64,000 nucleotides of DNA from Stappia sediminis (GCF_009826895.1 NZ_WUMV01000002.1:434001-498000), one strand, 5' to 3'; shown: positions 34,045-43,390, counted from the first letter of the stretch. The notes: generated from the sequence alone by a model not told the origin. Translations and numbers: made by a program.

Positions 34045-35148
34045 ATGATTAGCAGGATTGCTGCGCTGGCGATTGCCGGCACGATGGCGCTCGCCAACTC
34101 GGAGGCCGGTGCCGAAACGATACGCGCAACCAGCGGCTTCGGGCCGTCGCACCCCATTGCCGTGCACGTCTATCCGGAAATCAGCACTAGGCTCAGCGAA
34201 TTCACGAATGGCGCCTGGGACCTGCAGGATACGCCCTCGGGCCTTGTCGCGCCGAACGAGATGAGCTCGGCCCTGCGCGATGGCGTGACCGAGTTTGGCG
34301 CGCTTCTGATGCCGTATTTCCCGGCCGAATTTCCCGACGCCGCCTTGCCGTCGGAGGTCTCGATCATCGGCTCCAACAATCTGGTGATCTCGTCGGCGGT
34401 AACGGAATACATCGCAACTTGCGCCGAATGCCAGGCGGAATTCGCAGCGAACGGGCAAGTCTATCTCGGTACCGACGCGACGCCACCTTACAACCTGCTG
34501 ACCGTGAAGCCGGTGCGCAGCGTCGCCGATATGGCGGGCATGCGAATCCGGACCGGGGCGCCGCTCTACGCGGGGCTGGTCGATGCGCTTGGTGGCGAGG
34601 CCACGCAGATCCCGTCGTCCGAACTTTTTGAATCGCTCAGCCAGGGCGTGATCGACGGCACCTTCAGCGCCAACCACGAGATCATCGCCAACCGGCTCGG
34701 CGACGTTGTCAAATACGTCACCGAGATGGAAGAGGGCGTATTCAACGGCGCCGCGATAACCACCGCGAGCCGCATTCTTTGGGATCGCATGTCGGCGGAG
34801 GACCGGGCCGCGCTTGCCCGCGCTTCTCAGTACGGCGTGGCGAAAGGCCTTTTCGGGTTCATTGATGATGCCGCAAAGGCACGTGAGACGGAAGGCATCG
34901 AATTCATCGCGATGGACGAAACGCTTTCCGAAGCCAAGGCCGCCTTCAACAAGGCGCAGCTTGCCAAGGCGGCGGAAACCCTGAGCGGGCGCGGCGTTGC
35001 CGACGCGCAGGCAAAGATCGACCGATACACGGCTCTCGTCGAAAAGTGGGAAGGCCTCATCACCCCCGGCATTACCGCCGAGGAACTGGGCGAGCTTCGC
35101 TACAACGAAATTTTCGCAAAGCTTGACATGAACGCCTACGGGCAGTGA
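34045..35148 (+). CDS. dctP: TRAP transporter substrate-binding protein (DctP family)
   Basis: Protein of 367 residues with a signal peptide ending near EAGAET (residues 1-23). It has the DctP fold: TSGFGPSHPIAVHVYPEIS at the start of the mature protein, then MAGMRIRTGAPLYAGLVDAL, which includes the conserved arginine that pairs with a carboxylate ligand. The neighbours suggest an aromatic carboxylate such as a hydroxycinnamate. The gene starts after GGGAGGAAAGC and is followed by two hairpins before the small permease gene. Confidence 0.88.
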   Translation: MISRIAALAIAGTMALANSEAGAETIRATSGFGPSHPIAVHVYPEISTRLSEFTNGAWDLQDTPSGLVAPNEMSSALRDGVTEFGALLMPYFPAEFPDAALPSEVSIIGSNNLVISSAVTEYIATCAECQAEFAANGQVYLGTDATPPYNLLTVKPVRSVADMAGMRIRTGAPLYAGLVDALGGEATQIPSSELFESLSQGVIDGTFSANHEIIANRLGDVVKYVTEMEEGVFNGAAITTASRILWDRMSAEDRAALARASQYGVAKGLFGFIDDAAKARETEGIEFIAMDETLSEAKAAFNKAQLAKAAETLSGRGVADAQAKIDRYTALVEKWEGLITPGITAEELGELRYNEIFAKLDMNAYGQ

Positions 35149-35154
35149 CAGCGG

Positions 35155-35176
35155 CGCGCCCCGGTAGCGGGGCGCG
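35155..35176 (+). terminator. First hairpin after dctP
   Basis: CGCGCCCCG (35155-35163) and CGGGGCGCG (35168-35176) pair perfectly around a GTAG loop, starting 7 bp after the dctP stop. Only TCCCC follows, so it probably slows decay of dctP mRNA or causes partial termination rather than ending transcription. Confidence 0.72.
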
Positions 35177-35200
35177 TCCCCATCAAAGCATTTTGAATCC

Positions 35201-35229
35201 GGAGCGATTTCCGATCGCGAAAACGCTCC
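35201..35229 (+). repeat. Second hairpin between dctP and dctQ
   Basis: GGAGCG-A-TTTC (35201-35211) pairs with GAAA-A-CGCTCC (35219-35229) with one A-A mismatch and a 7-base loop CGATCGC. It looks like the short interspersed palindromes that occur between genes in rhizobial genomes. Only one copy was noticed in this window. Confidence 0.55.
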
Positions 35230-35249
35230 AGGGCCCAGGGGAGCCGGTC

Positions 35250-35789
35250 ATGAGATCGCTCGAAACATGGATCAGCCGGATCAGCATGGTGCTGGCCTCG
35301 CTCGTCCTCCTCGCCATGATGCTTCAGGTCGTCGTCGACGTCTTCATGCGCAGTTTTCTCGGCGCGGGCTTTCCGGCGACCGCCGACCTTGTCGGGCGCT
35401 ACTACATGGTCGCGATCAGCTTTGTGCCGCTTGCCATGACCGAGATAGGCCGCCGCCATATCGAGGCGACGATCTTCACCGACGGCCTTCGTGGAACGGC
35501 AAGGCAGGCCGTGGCACTCGCCGGCTTTTGCATCGGGCTCGTCGTCTTCGGGTTTCTCACCTGGGGATCGGCCGTGGAGGCGCTCTCCCAGACCGGGCGT
35601 GGCGCCTATGTGGAGGCGGGAACCATGCACTTCCTGACTTGGCCGAGCTACTGGATCCTGCCGGTTTCCTTCGCGCTGATGGAACTGGTGCTTGCGATCC
35701 GCGTCATTGAGGTTCTCACGGGCCGGTTCGAACTGAGCCTTCACGATCCCCTTGAGGAAATCGACTCTCACGCCGGGGAGGCCATGTGA
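35250..35789 (+). CDS. dctQ: TRAP transporter small permease (DctQ family)
   Basis: Protein of 179 residues with four membrane helices, starting at ATG 35250 (MRSLETWISRISMVLASLVL). Longer starts upstream would run through the hairpin region and are unlikely. ITEIGRRH-like positioning is seen in MTEIGRRHIEATIF between helices two and three, a DctQ feature. It pairs with the large permease, whose start overlaps its stop (TGATG). Confidence 0.88.
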   Translation: MRSLETWISRISMVLASLVLLAMMLQVVVDVFMRSFLGAGFPATADLVGRYYMVAISFVPLAMTEIGRRHIEATIFTDGLRGTARQAVALAGFCIGLVVFGFLTWGSAVEALSQTGRGAYVEAGTMHFLTWPSYWILPVSFALMELVLAIRVIEVLTGRFELSLHDPLEEIDSHAGEAM

Positions 35790-37069
35790 TGGACCCGATC
35801 GTCATCGGGCTTCTCGCCCTTGCCGGCCTGCTCTTTCTGATCGGCTTTCGCGTGCCGATAGGCATCAGCCTGATTTTCGTTTCGTTCCTCGGCATCTGGG
35901 GCATCGCCGGCGTGCGTCCCGCGATGAGCATGCTGTCGACCATACCCTACACCTCGTCGGCGAACTGGACGCTGAGCTCGATCCCGATGTTCCTGCTCAT
36001 GGGCTATCTTGCCTATCACTCCGGGTTGACGCGCGGCCTGTTCGAGGCGGCCCGCGTCTGGTGGGGCTGGCTGCCCGGCGGGCTCGCCATCGCATCGCTT
36101 GCCGGGGCGGGCGGGTTTGCCGCCGTGTCGGGGTCGTCCGTGGCCTGCTCGGCGGCGATCGGGCGCATCGCCATCCCCGAGATGCAGCGGCAGGGTTATG
36201 ATCTGCGCGTCTCCACCGGTTCGGTGGCGGCGGGCGGTACGATCGGCGCGCTCATCCCGCCGTCGATCATCCTGATCCTCTTCGGCATCCAGTCGAACAG
36301 CTCGATCAACGCGCTTTTCGCAGGCGGGCTGATCGTCGGCCTGGCGTCGCTCTTGTTCTATGTTCTCGCCGTGCTGGCGGTCTGGTTGCGCGCTCCGGAG
36401 CGGCTGCCGCGCGCCGAGCCGTACACGATGGGCGACCGTTGGGCCAAGACGCTGGAAATCTGGCCGGTCCTGTTGCTTATCGTTGCCGTTCTCGGCGGCC
36501 TCTTCGCAGGCTTCTTCACGGCGACGGAGGCCGGTGCCTTCGGTGCTTTCATGGCCCTTGTGCTCGGCATCCTGCGCCGCTCGCTCACGTGGTCGGGCTT
36601 TCGCGAAAGCCTGATCGACACTCTGCTCGCCTCGGGCGCGCTCTTCATCATCGCCATCGGCGCGAATCTTTTCACGCGCCTTGTCGCGATGTCCGGCCTT
36701 TCGGCCGAGATCGGCGGCCTGGTCGAGGGGATGGGGCTCGGCACCACGGGCCTCCTGATCGTCATCACGCTGATCTACCTCGCGCTCGGCATGTTCCTGG
36801 AGCCCATCGGCGCGCTCTTGCTCACACTTCCGCTGTTCCTGCCCCTGATCGGCGTGCACGGCGTGGACAAGATCTGGTTCGGCGTCCTTGTCGCGAAGCT
36901 TCTGGAGATCGGGATGATCACCCCGCCGGTCGGATTGAACGTCTTCGTCATTCACTCGGTCGCGCGCGATTACGTTCGCCTTGAACAGGTCTTTGCCGGG
37001 ATCGTGCCGTTCCTTCTCGCCGATCTGGCGCTGGTCGTCGCGATGTTGCTGACGCGTGGGTTTTTCTGA
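35789..37069 (+). CDS. dctM: TRAP transporter large permease (DctM family)
   Basis: Protein of 426 residues with about twelve membrane segments. The start at ATG 35789 forms a TGATG overlap with dctQ; a GTG codon just before it (35786) is an alternative. Conserved features are GFRVPIGISLIFVSFLGI at the N-terminus, VAAGGTIGALIPPSIILIL near residue 150 and ITPPVGLNVFVIHSVA near the C-terminus, which form the sodium and substrate sites of the elevator domain. It works with DctP and DctQ for sodium-driven uptake. Confidence 0.93.
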   Translation: MDPIVIGLLALAGLLFLIGFRVPIGISLIFVSFLGIWGIAGVRPAMSMLSTIPYTSSANWTLSSIPMFLLMGYLAYHSGLTRGLFEAARVWWGWLPGGLAIASLAGAGGFAAVSGSSVACSAAIGRIAIPEMQRQGYDLRVSTGSVAAGGTIGALIPPSIILILFGIQSNSSINALFAGGLIVGLASLLFYVLAVLAVWLRAPERLPRAEPYTMGDRWAKTLEIWPVLLLIVAVLGGLFAGFFTATEAGAFGAFMALVLGILRRSLTWSGFRESLIDTLLASGALFIIAIGANLFTRLVAMSGLSAEIGGLVEGMGLGTTGLLIVITLIYLALGMFLEPIGALLLTLPLFLPLIGVHGVDKIWFGVLVAKLLEIGMITPPVGLNVFVIHSVARDYVRLEQVFAGIVPFLLADLALVVAMLLTRGFF

Positions 37070-37080
37070 GGAGAGCGAAA

Positions 37081-37848
37081 ATGGAAATCGACGGACGGAT
37101 TGCGCTGGTCACGGGCGGCGGCAGCGGCCTTGGCGAAGCAACGGCCCGGCGCCTTGCTGCCAAGGGTGCGCGCGTGGCGGTGGTCGATCGCAGTGCGGAG
37201 GCGGGCGAACGTGTCGCGTCCGAGATCGGCGGGGTCGCGCTGTCGGCGGATGTGACCGACGCGGCTGCGGTCGAAGCCGCGTTCGACCGGTGTGCCGGGG
37301 TGTTGGGCGGCGCGCCGCGCATCGTCGTCAATTGCGCGGGGATCGGCACTGCCGCCCGCATCCTGTCGCGCGATGGCAGCCTCTCGCTCGATGTTTTCGA
37401 GCGCACGATCCGCGTGAATCTCATCGGCACCTACACGGTAATGAGCCTTGCCGCCCGCGCGATGTCCGGCCTCGATCCGCTCGATGCGGATGGCGCGCGG
37501 GGCGTGATCGTGAACACGGCCTCGGTCGCCTATCAGGACGGGCAGATCGGGCAAGCGGCCTATGCGGCCTCCAAGGGCGGCGTCGCTTCGCTGACCCTGC
37601 CTGCCGCGCGTGAGCTTGCCCGGTTCGGCATCCGGGTGATGACGATTGCCCCCGGCCTGTTCGAGACCGCGATGAGCGCCGGCCTTGCGCCTGAAGTTCG
37701 CGCGTCCCTGGAAGCGGGCCTTCCGTTCCCCTCGCGTATGGGCAAGCCCGGGGAGTACGCGCTGCTGGTTCAGCAGATCGTCGAGAACCCCGTCCTGAAC
37801 GGGGAAGTCATTCGTATCGACAGCGCCGTTCGCCTGGCGCCGAAGTGA
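37081..37848 (+). CDS. Short-chain dehydrogenase, probable aryl-3-hydroxypropionyl-CoA dehydrogenase
   Basis: Protein of 255 residues after GGAGAGCGAAA. NAD loop TGGGSGLGEATA at residues 11-22, NCAGIGTAARI, and the catalytic YAASK of QAAYAASKGGVA. It looks like type II 3-hydroxyacyl-CoA dehydrogenases (HSD10-like). In the Agrobacterium hydroxycinnamate pathway a similar dehydrogenase oxidises the 3-hydroxy-3-arylpropionyl-CoA formed by the hydratase to the beta-ketoacyl-CoA. The neighbouring hydratase, CoA ligase and hydrolase genes support this step here. Confidence 0.78.
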   Translation: MEIDGRIALVTGGGSGLGEATARRLAAKGARVAVVDRSAEAGERVASEIGGVALSADVTDAAAVEAAFDRCAGVLGGAPRIVVNCAGIGTAARILSRDGSLSLDVFERTIRVNLIGTYTVMSLAARAMSGLDPLDADGARGVIVNTASVAYQDGQIGQAAYAASKGGVASLTLPAARELARFGIRVMTIAPGLFETAMSAGLAPEVRASLEAGLPFPSRMGKPGEYALLVQQIVENPVLNGEVIRIDSAVRLAPK

Positions 37849-37858
37849 GGAGGTTGTC

Positions 37859-38626
37859 GTGAAAGGCAGCTACACCGAAGCCTCTTTTGACGGTCAGATC
37901 GCGGAACTCGCGCTGATCCGGGAGGACAAGCGCAACGCCATGTCCGACGGCCTTCTTGCCGAGATCGAGGCGTTCTACGCCGATCTGCCCAGGGACGTTC
38001 GCGTCGTGATCCTGCATGGGCGGGGCGGGCATTTCTGTTCCGGCCTAGATTTGGCCGAGCACGTTTCGCGCAGCGCCGAAGCCGGCGTCTACCACTCGCG
38101 CAACTGGCACCGGGTGATGGACATGATCCAGTTCGGCGGTCCGGTCACCGTCAGTGCCATGACCGGCGCGGTGATCGGCGGCGGACTGGAAATGGCGACG
38201 GCGACCCATGTGCGTATCGCCGAACCCTCGGTCATCTTCCAGTTGCCCGAGGGCCGGCGCGGCATCTTCGTCGGCGGTGGCGCGACGGTCAGGGTCGGGC
38301 GGATCATCGGCCCGGACCGCATGACCGAGATGATGCTGACCGGGCGCAAATACAATGCCGAAGAAGGGCTTCGGCTCGGCCTCACGCATTATGCCGTGGG
38401 CGAGGGCGAGGCTCTGCCGATGGCGCGCAAACTCGCCGCGAAGATCGCCGAAAACGCGCCGATGTCGAACTATTTCATGGTGCAGGCGCTGGCGCGGATC
38501 GGGGATATGCCGCGCGCCGACGGGCTTTTCACCGAAAGTCTTGCCGCTGCACTCGTGCAGACGACGCCGGATGCCGAGGAGGGGCTGAAGGCGTTTCTGG
38601 AAAAGCGCGAACCGAAGTTCCGCTGA
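37859..38626 (+). CDS. Enoyl-CoA hydratase/isomerase family, probable feruloyl-CoA-type hydratase
   Basis: Protein of 255 residues with a GTG start at 37859 behind GAGGAGG. Crotonase marks are HGRGGHFCSGLDLAEH (oxyanion hole), GAVIGGGLEMATATHVRIAE and LPEGRRGIFVGGGATVRV, the last holding a catalytic glutamate position. It should hydrate the double bond of a hydroxycinnamoyl-CoA. No vanillin-type aldehyde dehydrogenase gene is nearby, so the beta-oxidative route through the adjacent SDR is more likely than lyase cleavage to an aldehyde. Confidence 0.82.
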   Translation: MKGSYTEASFDGQIAELALIREDKRNAMSDGLLAEIEAFYADLPRDVRVVILHGRGGHFCSGLDLAEHVSRSAEAGVYHSRNWHRVMDMIQFGGPVTVSAMTGAVIGGGLEMATATHVRIAEPSVIFQLPEGRRGIFVGGGATVRVGRIIGPDRMTEMMLTGRKYNAEEGLRLGLTHYAVGEGEALPMARKLAAKIAENAPMSNYFMVQALARIGDMPRADGLFTESLAAALVQTTPDAEEGLKAFLEKREPKFR

Positions 38627-38641
38627 GACGGGAGGAATGAG

Positions 38642-40516
38642 ATGACCCCGACGGACCTGCCGAATGCGCCGAGCGGATCTGCCGAACGCGCGGACTGGGC
38701 GCGGGCAAACACGCTGACCCGCTTCGTCCCGCACAAGGTGGTGCGCGAGGACCGGGCGGACGGAACGATCATCCTGAGTTCGGGATACGACATGCCGTCC
38801 GTCGCGCCGAACACCGGTGCATGGCTCCACGATTGGGCGAAACGCGCGCCAGAGCGGATCGCGGTATCGGAGCGCTGGAGCGATGGCGAAGGCTGGCGCG
38901 ATGTGACCTACGCCGAGCTTCTGGCGCAAGTGCGCGCAGTCGCCTCGTCGCTTCTCGCGAGGGGTCTGGGCCAGGCGGATACCATCGCGATCATGTCCGG
39001 CAACGGTGTCGATCACCTGATCCTATCGCTTGCCGCGCAATACATCGGTGTTCCGGTCGTGCCATTGGCCGAGCAGTATTCGCTCATCGTCGAGGCGCAC
39101 CCCCGGCTGACCTTCGTGCTCGACAAGGTGCGCCCGAAGATGGCCTTCGTCGACGATGCCGCCCGCTATTCGGCGGCCCTTGCACTCCCCGAACTCGATG
39201 GCGTGGAGGTCGTCGCGGCGCGTGGCGAAGGTCCGCGCAAGGTGACGCCGATGGCGGAGCTTCTGAAGGGCGATCCTTCGGTCGATCTCGACGCGGCGCA
39301 TGCGAAGGTCGGACCGGATACGCTGGCGAAGATCCTCTTTACCTCCGGCTCCAGTTCGGACCCCAAGGGGGTGCTGACTACGCACCGGATGATGTGCGTG
39401 AACCAGGCGCAGATGGGCGTCGTTCTGCCGTTTCTCGATGATCGGCCGCCCGCGACGACCGACTGGCTGCCCTGGAATCACGTCTTTGGCGGCAGCCACA
39501 ACGTCAACATGATGCTGAGCCACGGCGGCACGCTGATTGTGGATAGCGGCAAGCCGACAGGTCCGGGCTTCGCCACGACGCTGAAAAACCGGACCGACCG
39601 GCCCGGCACGCTCGTATTCAACGTTCCCGTGGGCTTTGGAATGCTCGTCGAGGCGCTTGCCGACAAGCGCGAGCAGCGAGAGAAAATCTTCGGCGATCTG
39701 GACCTGATCTTCTATGCCGGCGCTTCTCTGCCGCAGGAGGTGTGGGAGGGGCTGGAACGCTACTGCCTGGAAGTGCGCGGGGGCTTGCCGTTGATGATCT
39801 CGAGCTGGGGCCTGACGGAGACGGCGCCCGCCTGCCTCATGGTGCATGAACCGATCGGCCGTTCCGGCGTGGTCGGCGTGCCGTTGCCCGGCGTTTCGGT
39901 CAAGCTGATCCCCGATGCGGACATGCGCTGCGAAATCCGGGTGAAGGGGCCGAACGTGATGCCCGGTTATTTCAACGATCCCGACAAGACGAAGGCTGCC
40001 TTCGACGAGGAAGGCTTCTTCATCACCGGCGATGCGGTGCGGTTTGTGGATCCGCAGGATGCAGAACGCGGCCTGATCTTCGACGGGCGCGTGTCGGAGG
40101 ATTTCAAGCTCGACACCGGAACCTGGGTTCAGGCGGGCAATCTCAGGATGGCCGCCTTGAAGGAACTGACGGGCCTTGCCCAGGACGTTGTGATCTGCGG
40201 TCATGACCGGGGCGAGGTGGGGCTCTTCGTCTTTCCCGCCCCCGGAGCGGCCAATCTGGACGAAGTGGCCGGCGGCGCGGTGGCGGATGCGCATTTGATG
40301 GCGCGCATCGAGGAGCGGCTGCGCGCGATGAACTCCCGCGTCACCGGCTCTGCCAAGCGGATCACCCGCGCGCTGATCCTCGCCGAGCCGCCCTCGCTCA
40401 AGGATCACGAGATCACCGACAAGGGCTCGCTCAACATCAGGAAGGTTCTCACCCGCCGGGCCGATCTGCTGGAGCGGCTCTACGACAATGAAGACCCGGC
40501 GTTGATCCGGGTCTGA
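38642..40516 (+). CDS. fcs: Feruloyl-CoA synthetase-like acyl-CoA ligase
   Basis: Protein of 624 residues after GGGAGGAATGAG. ANL-superfamily motifs are complete: P-loop FTSGSSSDPKGVLTTH from about residue 232, SSWGLTETAPACL (A5) and a FFITGDAVRFVD loop. The C-terminal lysine sits in KGSLNIRKVLTRR. The N-terminal region (VRADG-like, WLHDWAKRAPERIAVSERW) and long length match feruloyl-CoA synthases of alphaproteobacteria. It activates hydroxycinnamates with ATP and CoA in the cytoplasm. Exact acid preference is open. Confidence 0.85.
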   Translation: MTPTDLPNAPSGSAERADWARANTLTRFVPHKVVREDRADGTIILSSGYDMPSVAPNTGAWLHDWAKRAPERIAVSERWSDGEGWRDVTYAELLAQVRAVASSLLARGLGQADTIAIMSGNGVDHLILSLAAQYIGVPVVPLAEQYSLIVEAHPRLTFVLDKVRPKMAFVDDAARYSAALALPELDGVEVVAARGEGPRKVTPMAELLKGDPSVDLDAAHAKVGPDTLAKILFTSGSSSDPKGVLTTHRMMCVNQAQMGVVLPFLDDRPPATTDWLPWNHVFGGSHNVNMMLSHGGTLIVDSGKPTGPGFATTLKNRTDRPGTLVFNVPVGFGMLVEALADKREQREKIFGDLDLIFYAGASLPQEVWEGLERYCLEVRGGLPLMISSWGLTETAPACLMVHEPIGRSGVVGVPLPGVSVKLIPDADMRCEIRVKGPNVMPGYFNDPDKTKAAFDEEGFFITGDAVRFVDPQDAERGLIFDGRVSEDFKLDTGTWVQAGNLRMAALKELTGLAQDVVICGHDRGEVGLFVFPAPGAANLDEVAGGAVADAHLMARIEERLRAMNSRVTGSAKRITRALILAEPPSLKDHEITDKGSLNIRKVLTRRADLLERLYDNEDPALIRV

Positions 40517-40527
40517 AGGGGGAAGAC

Positions 40528-41400
40528 ATGGTCGACTTTTCCAAGGTCCGCGCGATCGACTTTCACACCCATGCCGAAGAGCCCTGCGGCTGCCATGCCG
40601 ATGACGGCTATGACGATCTGCAGACCACGATGGCGAAATATTTCGGCGCGCCCTGGGTCCATCCGCCGACGGTCGCCGAGACCGCGGCGCATTACCGCGA
40701 GATGAACATCGCTGCCGTCATCTTTCCCGTCGATGCGGAGCGCGAGACAGGCTACCGCCGCTACAAGAACGAGGAGGTGGCCGAACTCGCCGCCGAGAAC
40801 GACGACGTCCTGATTCCCTTCGCCTCGATCGATCCGGCCAAGGGCAGGCTCGGCGCGCGCGAGGCGCGAAACCTCGTGGAAAATTACGGCGTGCAGGGTT
40901 TCAAGTTCCATCCGACGATGCAGGGCTTTTATCCGAACGACCGCATGGCCTACCCGCTTTACGAGGCGATCGCCGAAACGGGCAAGCCGGCGTTGTTCCA
41001 TACCGGGCAGACGGGGGTCGGCTCTGGCATGCCGGGCGGCAACGGGATGCGCCTGAAATACTCAAACCCCATGTATATTGACGATGTGGCGGTGGATTTC
41101 CCCGATATGCCGATCATCCTCGCACACCCCTCCTTCCCCTGGCAGGAAGAGGCGCTGGCGGTCGCGCAGCACAAGCCGAACGTCTACATCGACCTTTCGG
41201 GCTGGTCGCCGAAATACTTCCCGAAGATCCTTGTCCAATATGCCAACACGATCTTGAAGAAGAAGATGCTCTTCGGTTCCGACTGGCCGATGATCGCGCC
41301 CGAGAAGTGGCTCGGCGCTTTCGAAAAAGCCGATTTCCGGGACGAGGTGCGCCCGCTCATCCTCAAGGAAAACGCCATGCGCCTTCTGGGGGTGTCATGA
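40528..41400 (+). CDS. Amidohydrolase family 2, probable aryl beta-ketoacyl-CoA hydrolase
   Basis: Protein of 290 residues, ACMSD-like metal-dependent TIM barrel. Metal ligands are in DFHTHAEEP (HxH), GFKFHP, ILAHPSFPW and FGSDWPMI. In Agrobacterium an amidohydrolase-like protein in the hydroxycinnamate cluster acts as the 4-hydroxyphenyl-beta-ketoacyl-CoA hydrolase that removes the acetyl unit in place of a thiolase. The location between the CoA synthetase and an acyl-CoA dehydrogenase fits this. It overlaps the next gene by 4 bp. Confidence 0.75.
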   Translation: MVDFSKVRAIDFHTHAEEPCGCHADDGYDDLQTTMAKYFGAPWVHPPTVAETAAHYREMNIAAVIFPVDAERETGYRRYKNEEVAELAAENDDVLIPFASIDPAKGRLGAREARNLVENYGVQGFKFHPTMQGFYPNDRMAYPLYEAIAETGKPALFHTGQTGVGSGMPGGNGMRLKYSNPMYIDDVAVDFPDMPIILAHPSFPWQEEALAVAQHKPNVYIDLSGWSPKYFPKILVQYANTILKKKMLFGSDWPMIAPEKWLGAFEKADFRDEVRPLILKENAMRLLGVS

Positions 41401-42950
41401 GCGATTTTCATGCTCCTGTCGACGATATCCTGTTTTCGCTTCGCCATGTCGCGCGGGCCGACCGCCTGGCGGATTGGGACGATGAGCTTGCGGGTGAGAT
41501 CATCGGCCATTTCGCAAGCTTCGCCGAGGGGCGCATCGCGCCGCTCGATGCAAGCGGCGACGCGCAGGGCTGCAGGCTTGAAAACGGCCGCGTGCGGATG
41601 CCGGACGGTTTCGCGGAAGTTTATGCGGAACTTGCCGGGCAGGGCTGGCAGGGGCTGTCCGCGCCGGAGGAATTCGGCGGGCAGGGCCTGAACGGCGCGG
41701 TTCGTGCTGGTGTCAGCGAAATATTCTCCGGCGCGAACCATTCGTTGCAGATGGTCACCTCGCTGGTGCCGGGCGCGATCAGCGTGCTTATGCGTTTTGG
41801 AACCGATGAGCAAAGGGAAGCATATATCCCGCCCCTGGCCGTGGGGCGTTGGCTTTCCACCATGGCGCTGACCGAGCCCGGCGCAGGGTCGGATCTTGCC
41901 GCGATCCGCGCACGCGCCGTGAAAGACGGCGATGCCTGGCGGATCGACGGCGAGAAGATCTTCATCTCGGGCGGCGATCAGGACATGAGCGAAGGTGTTT
42001 TCCATCTCGTTCTCGCCCGTACGGGCCCTGCGGATTCCGGTGTGCGCGGTCTTAGCCTGTTCGCCTGCCTGTCGGACCTGCCGGACGGATCGCGCAACGC
42101 AATCGGCGTCACCCGGATTGAGGAAAAACTCGGCCTGCACGCTTCACCGACCTGCCAGCTCGCCTTTGACGGGGCGGTCGGCGAGTTGATCGGCGAAGAG
42201 GGCGGCGGGCTGAAGGCGATGTTCGCGATGATGAACCACGCACGCCTCGACGTGGCGCTGCAAGGTGTCGCCCATGCCGCCCGTGCGGCTGATCTGGCGC
42301 GTAGCTATGCCGCCGAGCGCAAGCAGGGGCGTGATGCGAACGGCAGGGAAATCACCATCGATCAACATCCCGACGTTGCGCGCATGATCGAGGAATGCGA
42401 TGCGCTGGCCATTGGCGGCCGGGCACTTTGCCATATCGCCCTGGTCGCCGAGGAACTGGGCGCCGCGCATGACTTCGTCGAGTTCATGACGCCTGTCTGC
42501 AAGTATTTTTGCACCGAGGCCGGGACGCGTGCTGCCGACCTCGCGATACAGGTCATGGGCGGTTACGGGTATCTGCGGGAATACGGCGCGGAACAGAATT
42601 GGCGCGATGCTCGGATCTGTTCGATCTACGAAGGCACGAGCGGCATTCATGCCCGCACCACGGCAACACGTTCGCTCTCGATGAATGGCGGCGCCGGCGC
42701 GCGCGCCTTCGCCGGTTTCCTGCGCGAAAGCGGTGGGGACTTCGCCGGACTGGCCGAAAAGTGGGAGGCGGAGGCCAAACGTGTCGCAGCCAGCGACGAT
42801 GCCGCCGCCGAAGCTCACGGCTTCATGGAACTGACCTGCGATTTTGCCTGGCGCGCAGCGCTCGCCCGGGTCGCACGTGCCTCGGAAGCCGCCCCCGCGA
42901 TTTCGGATCGGATTGATCGGGTATGTGAACGTTTTGGAATTGCCACATGA
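41397..42950 (+). CDS. Acyl-CoA dehydrogenase
   Basis: Protein of 517 residues starting at ATG 41397 (ATGA overlap). MALTEPGAGSDLAAIRARA is the flavin/substrate loop. The catalytic base is E412 in YEGTSGIHART, preceded by IQVMGGYGYLREYGAEQNWR. It is longer than the 380-residue short-chain type, with an added C-terminal helical part as in larger FadE-like enzymes. It may dehydrogenate arylpropionyl-CoA (dihydro-hydroxycinnamoyl-CoA) so that reduced substrates enter the same pathway. It is the last gene of the operon and converges with mobR with 14 bp between stops. Confidence 0.85.
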   Translation: MSDFHAPVDDILFSLRHVARADRLADWDDELAGEIIGHFASFAEGRIAPLDASGDAQGCRLENGRVRMPDGFAEVYAELAGQGWQGLSAPEEFGGQGLNGAVRAGVSEIFSGANHSLQMVTSLVPGAISVLMRFGTDEQREAYIPPLAVGRWLSTMALTEPGAGSDLAAIRARAVKDGDAWRIDGEKIFISGGDQDMSEGVFHLVLARTGPADSGVRGLSLFACLSDLPDGSRNAIGVTRIEEKLGLHASPTCQLAFDGAVGELIGEEGGGLKAMFAMMNHARLDVALQGVAHAARAADLARSYAAERKQGRDANGREITIDQHPDVARMIEECDALAIGGRALCHIALVAEELGAAHDFVEFMTPVCKYFCTEAGTRAADLAIQVMGGYGYLREYGAEQNWRDARICSIYEGTSGIHARTTATRSLSMNGGAGARAFAGFLRESGGDFAGLAEKWEAEAKRVAASDDAAAEAHGFMELTCDFAWRAALARVARASEAAPAISDRIDRVCERFGIAT

Positions 42951-42964
42951 TCTGAGGCCGGGCT

Positions 42965-43390
42965 CTATTCGAGCTCCTGCGACAGAGCCTGCCTCGCAAA
43001 AGCCAGGAACTGCTTGCGCTCCGCATCGTCGAGGTTTGATAAAATCTCCGTCTGCAGCATGCGCACGACGGGCAGGGCGCTTTCCACGACGCGGCGTCCG
43101 CTTTCGGTAAGGTTGAGGATGCGCGCGCGGCGGTCGCTTTCGCTGACGGCCCTTTCGACAAGGCCCTTGTGCTCCAGCCGGTCGATCACGCCGCCGATCG
43201 TTGCGCGGTCATAGGCGATCATCGCGGAAAGGCTTGCCTGGTCGATGCCGGGGTTTGTCCGCAGCACCTCAAGCGCTGCGAACTGCACGGGTGTCAGGTC
43301 GAACCCCGCCTTCTGCATCTCGCTCTGGAACACCTGAGTGGATCTTTGATGCAGGCGCCGGATCAGATGGCCTGCCATTTGCTCGAGCAT
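42965..43390 (-). CDS. mobR: MarR family repressor, MobR-like
   Basis: Protein of 141 residues. The start at ATG 43390 is preceded by a purine-rich GAAGGAAG; longer in-frame starts run through the operator and are unlikely. The winged helix covers NPGIDQASLSAMIAYDRATI with the wing ERAVSESDRRARILNLT. In Comamonas testosteroni a MarR protein named MobR represses the adjacent divergent mobA gene and is released by 3-hydroxybenzoate. Here the arrangement is the same, with two palindromes in the shared region. Confidence 0.82.
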   Translation of the reverse strand: MLEQMAGHLIRRLHQRSTQVFQSEMQKAGFDLTPVQFAALEVLRTNPGIDQASLSAMIAYDRATIGGVIDRLEHKGLVERAVSESDRRARILNLTESGRRVVESALPVVRMLQTEILSNLDDAERKQFLAFARQALSQELE

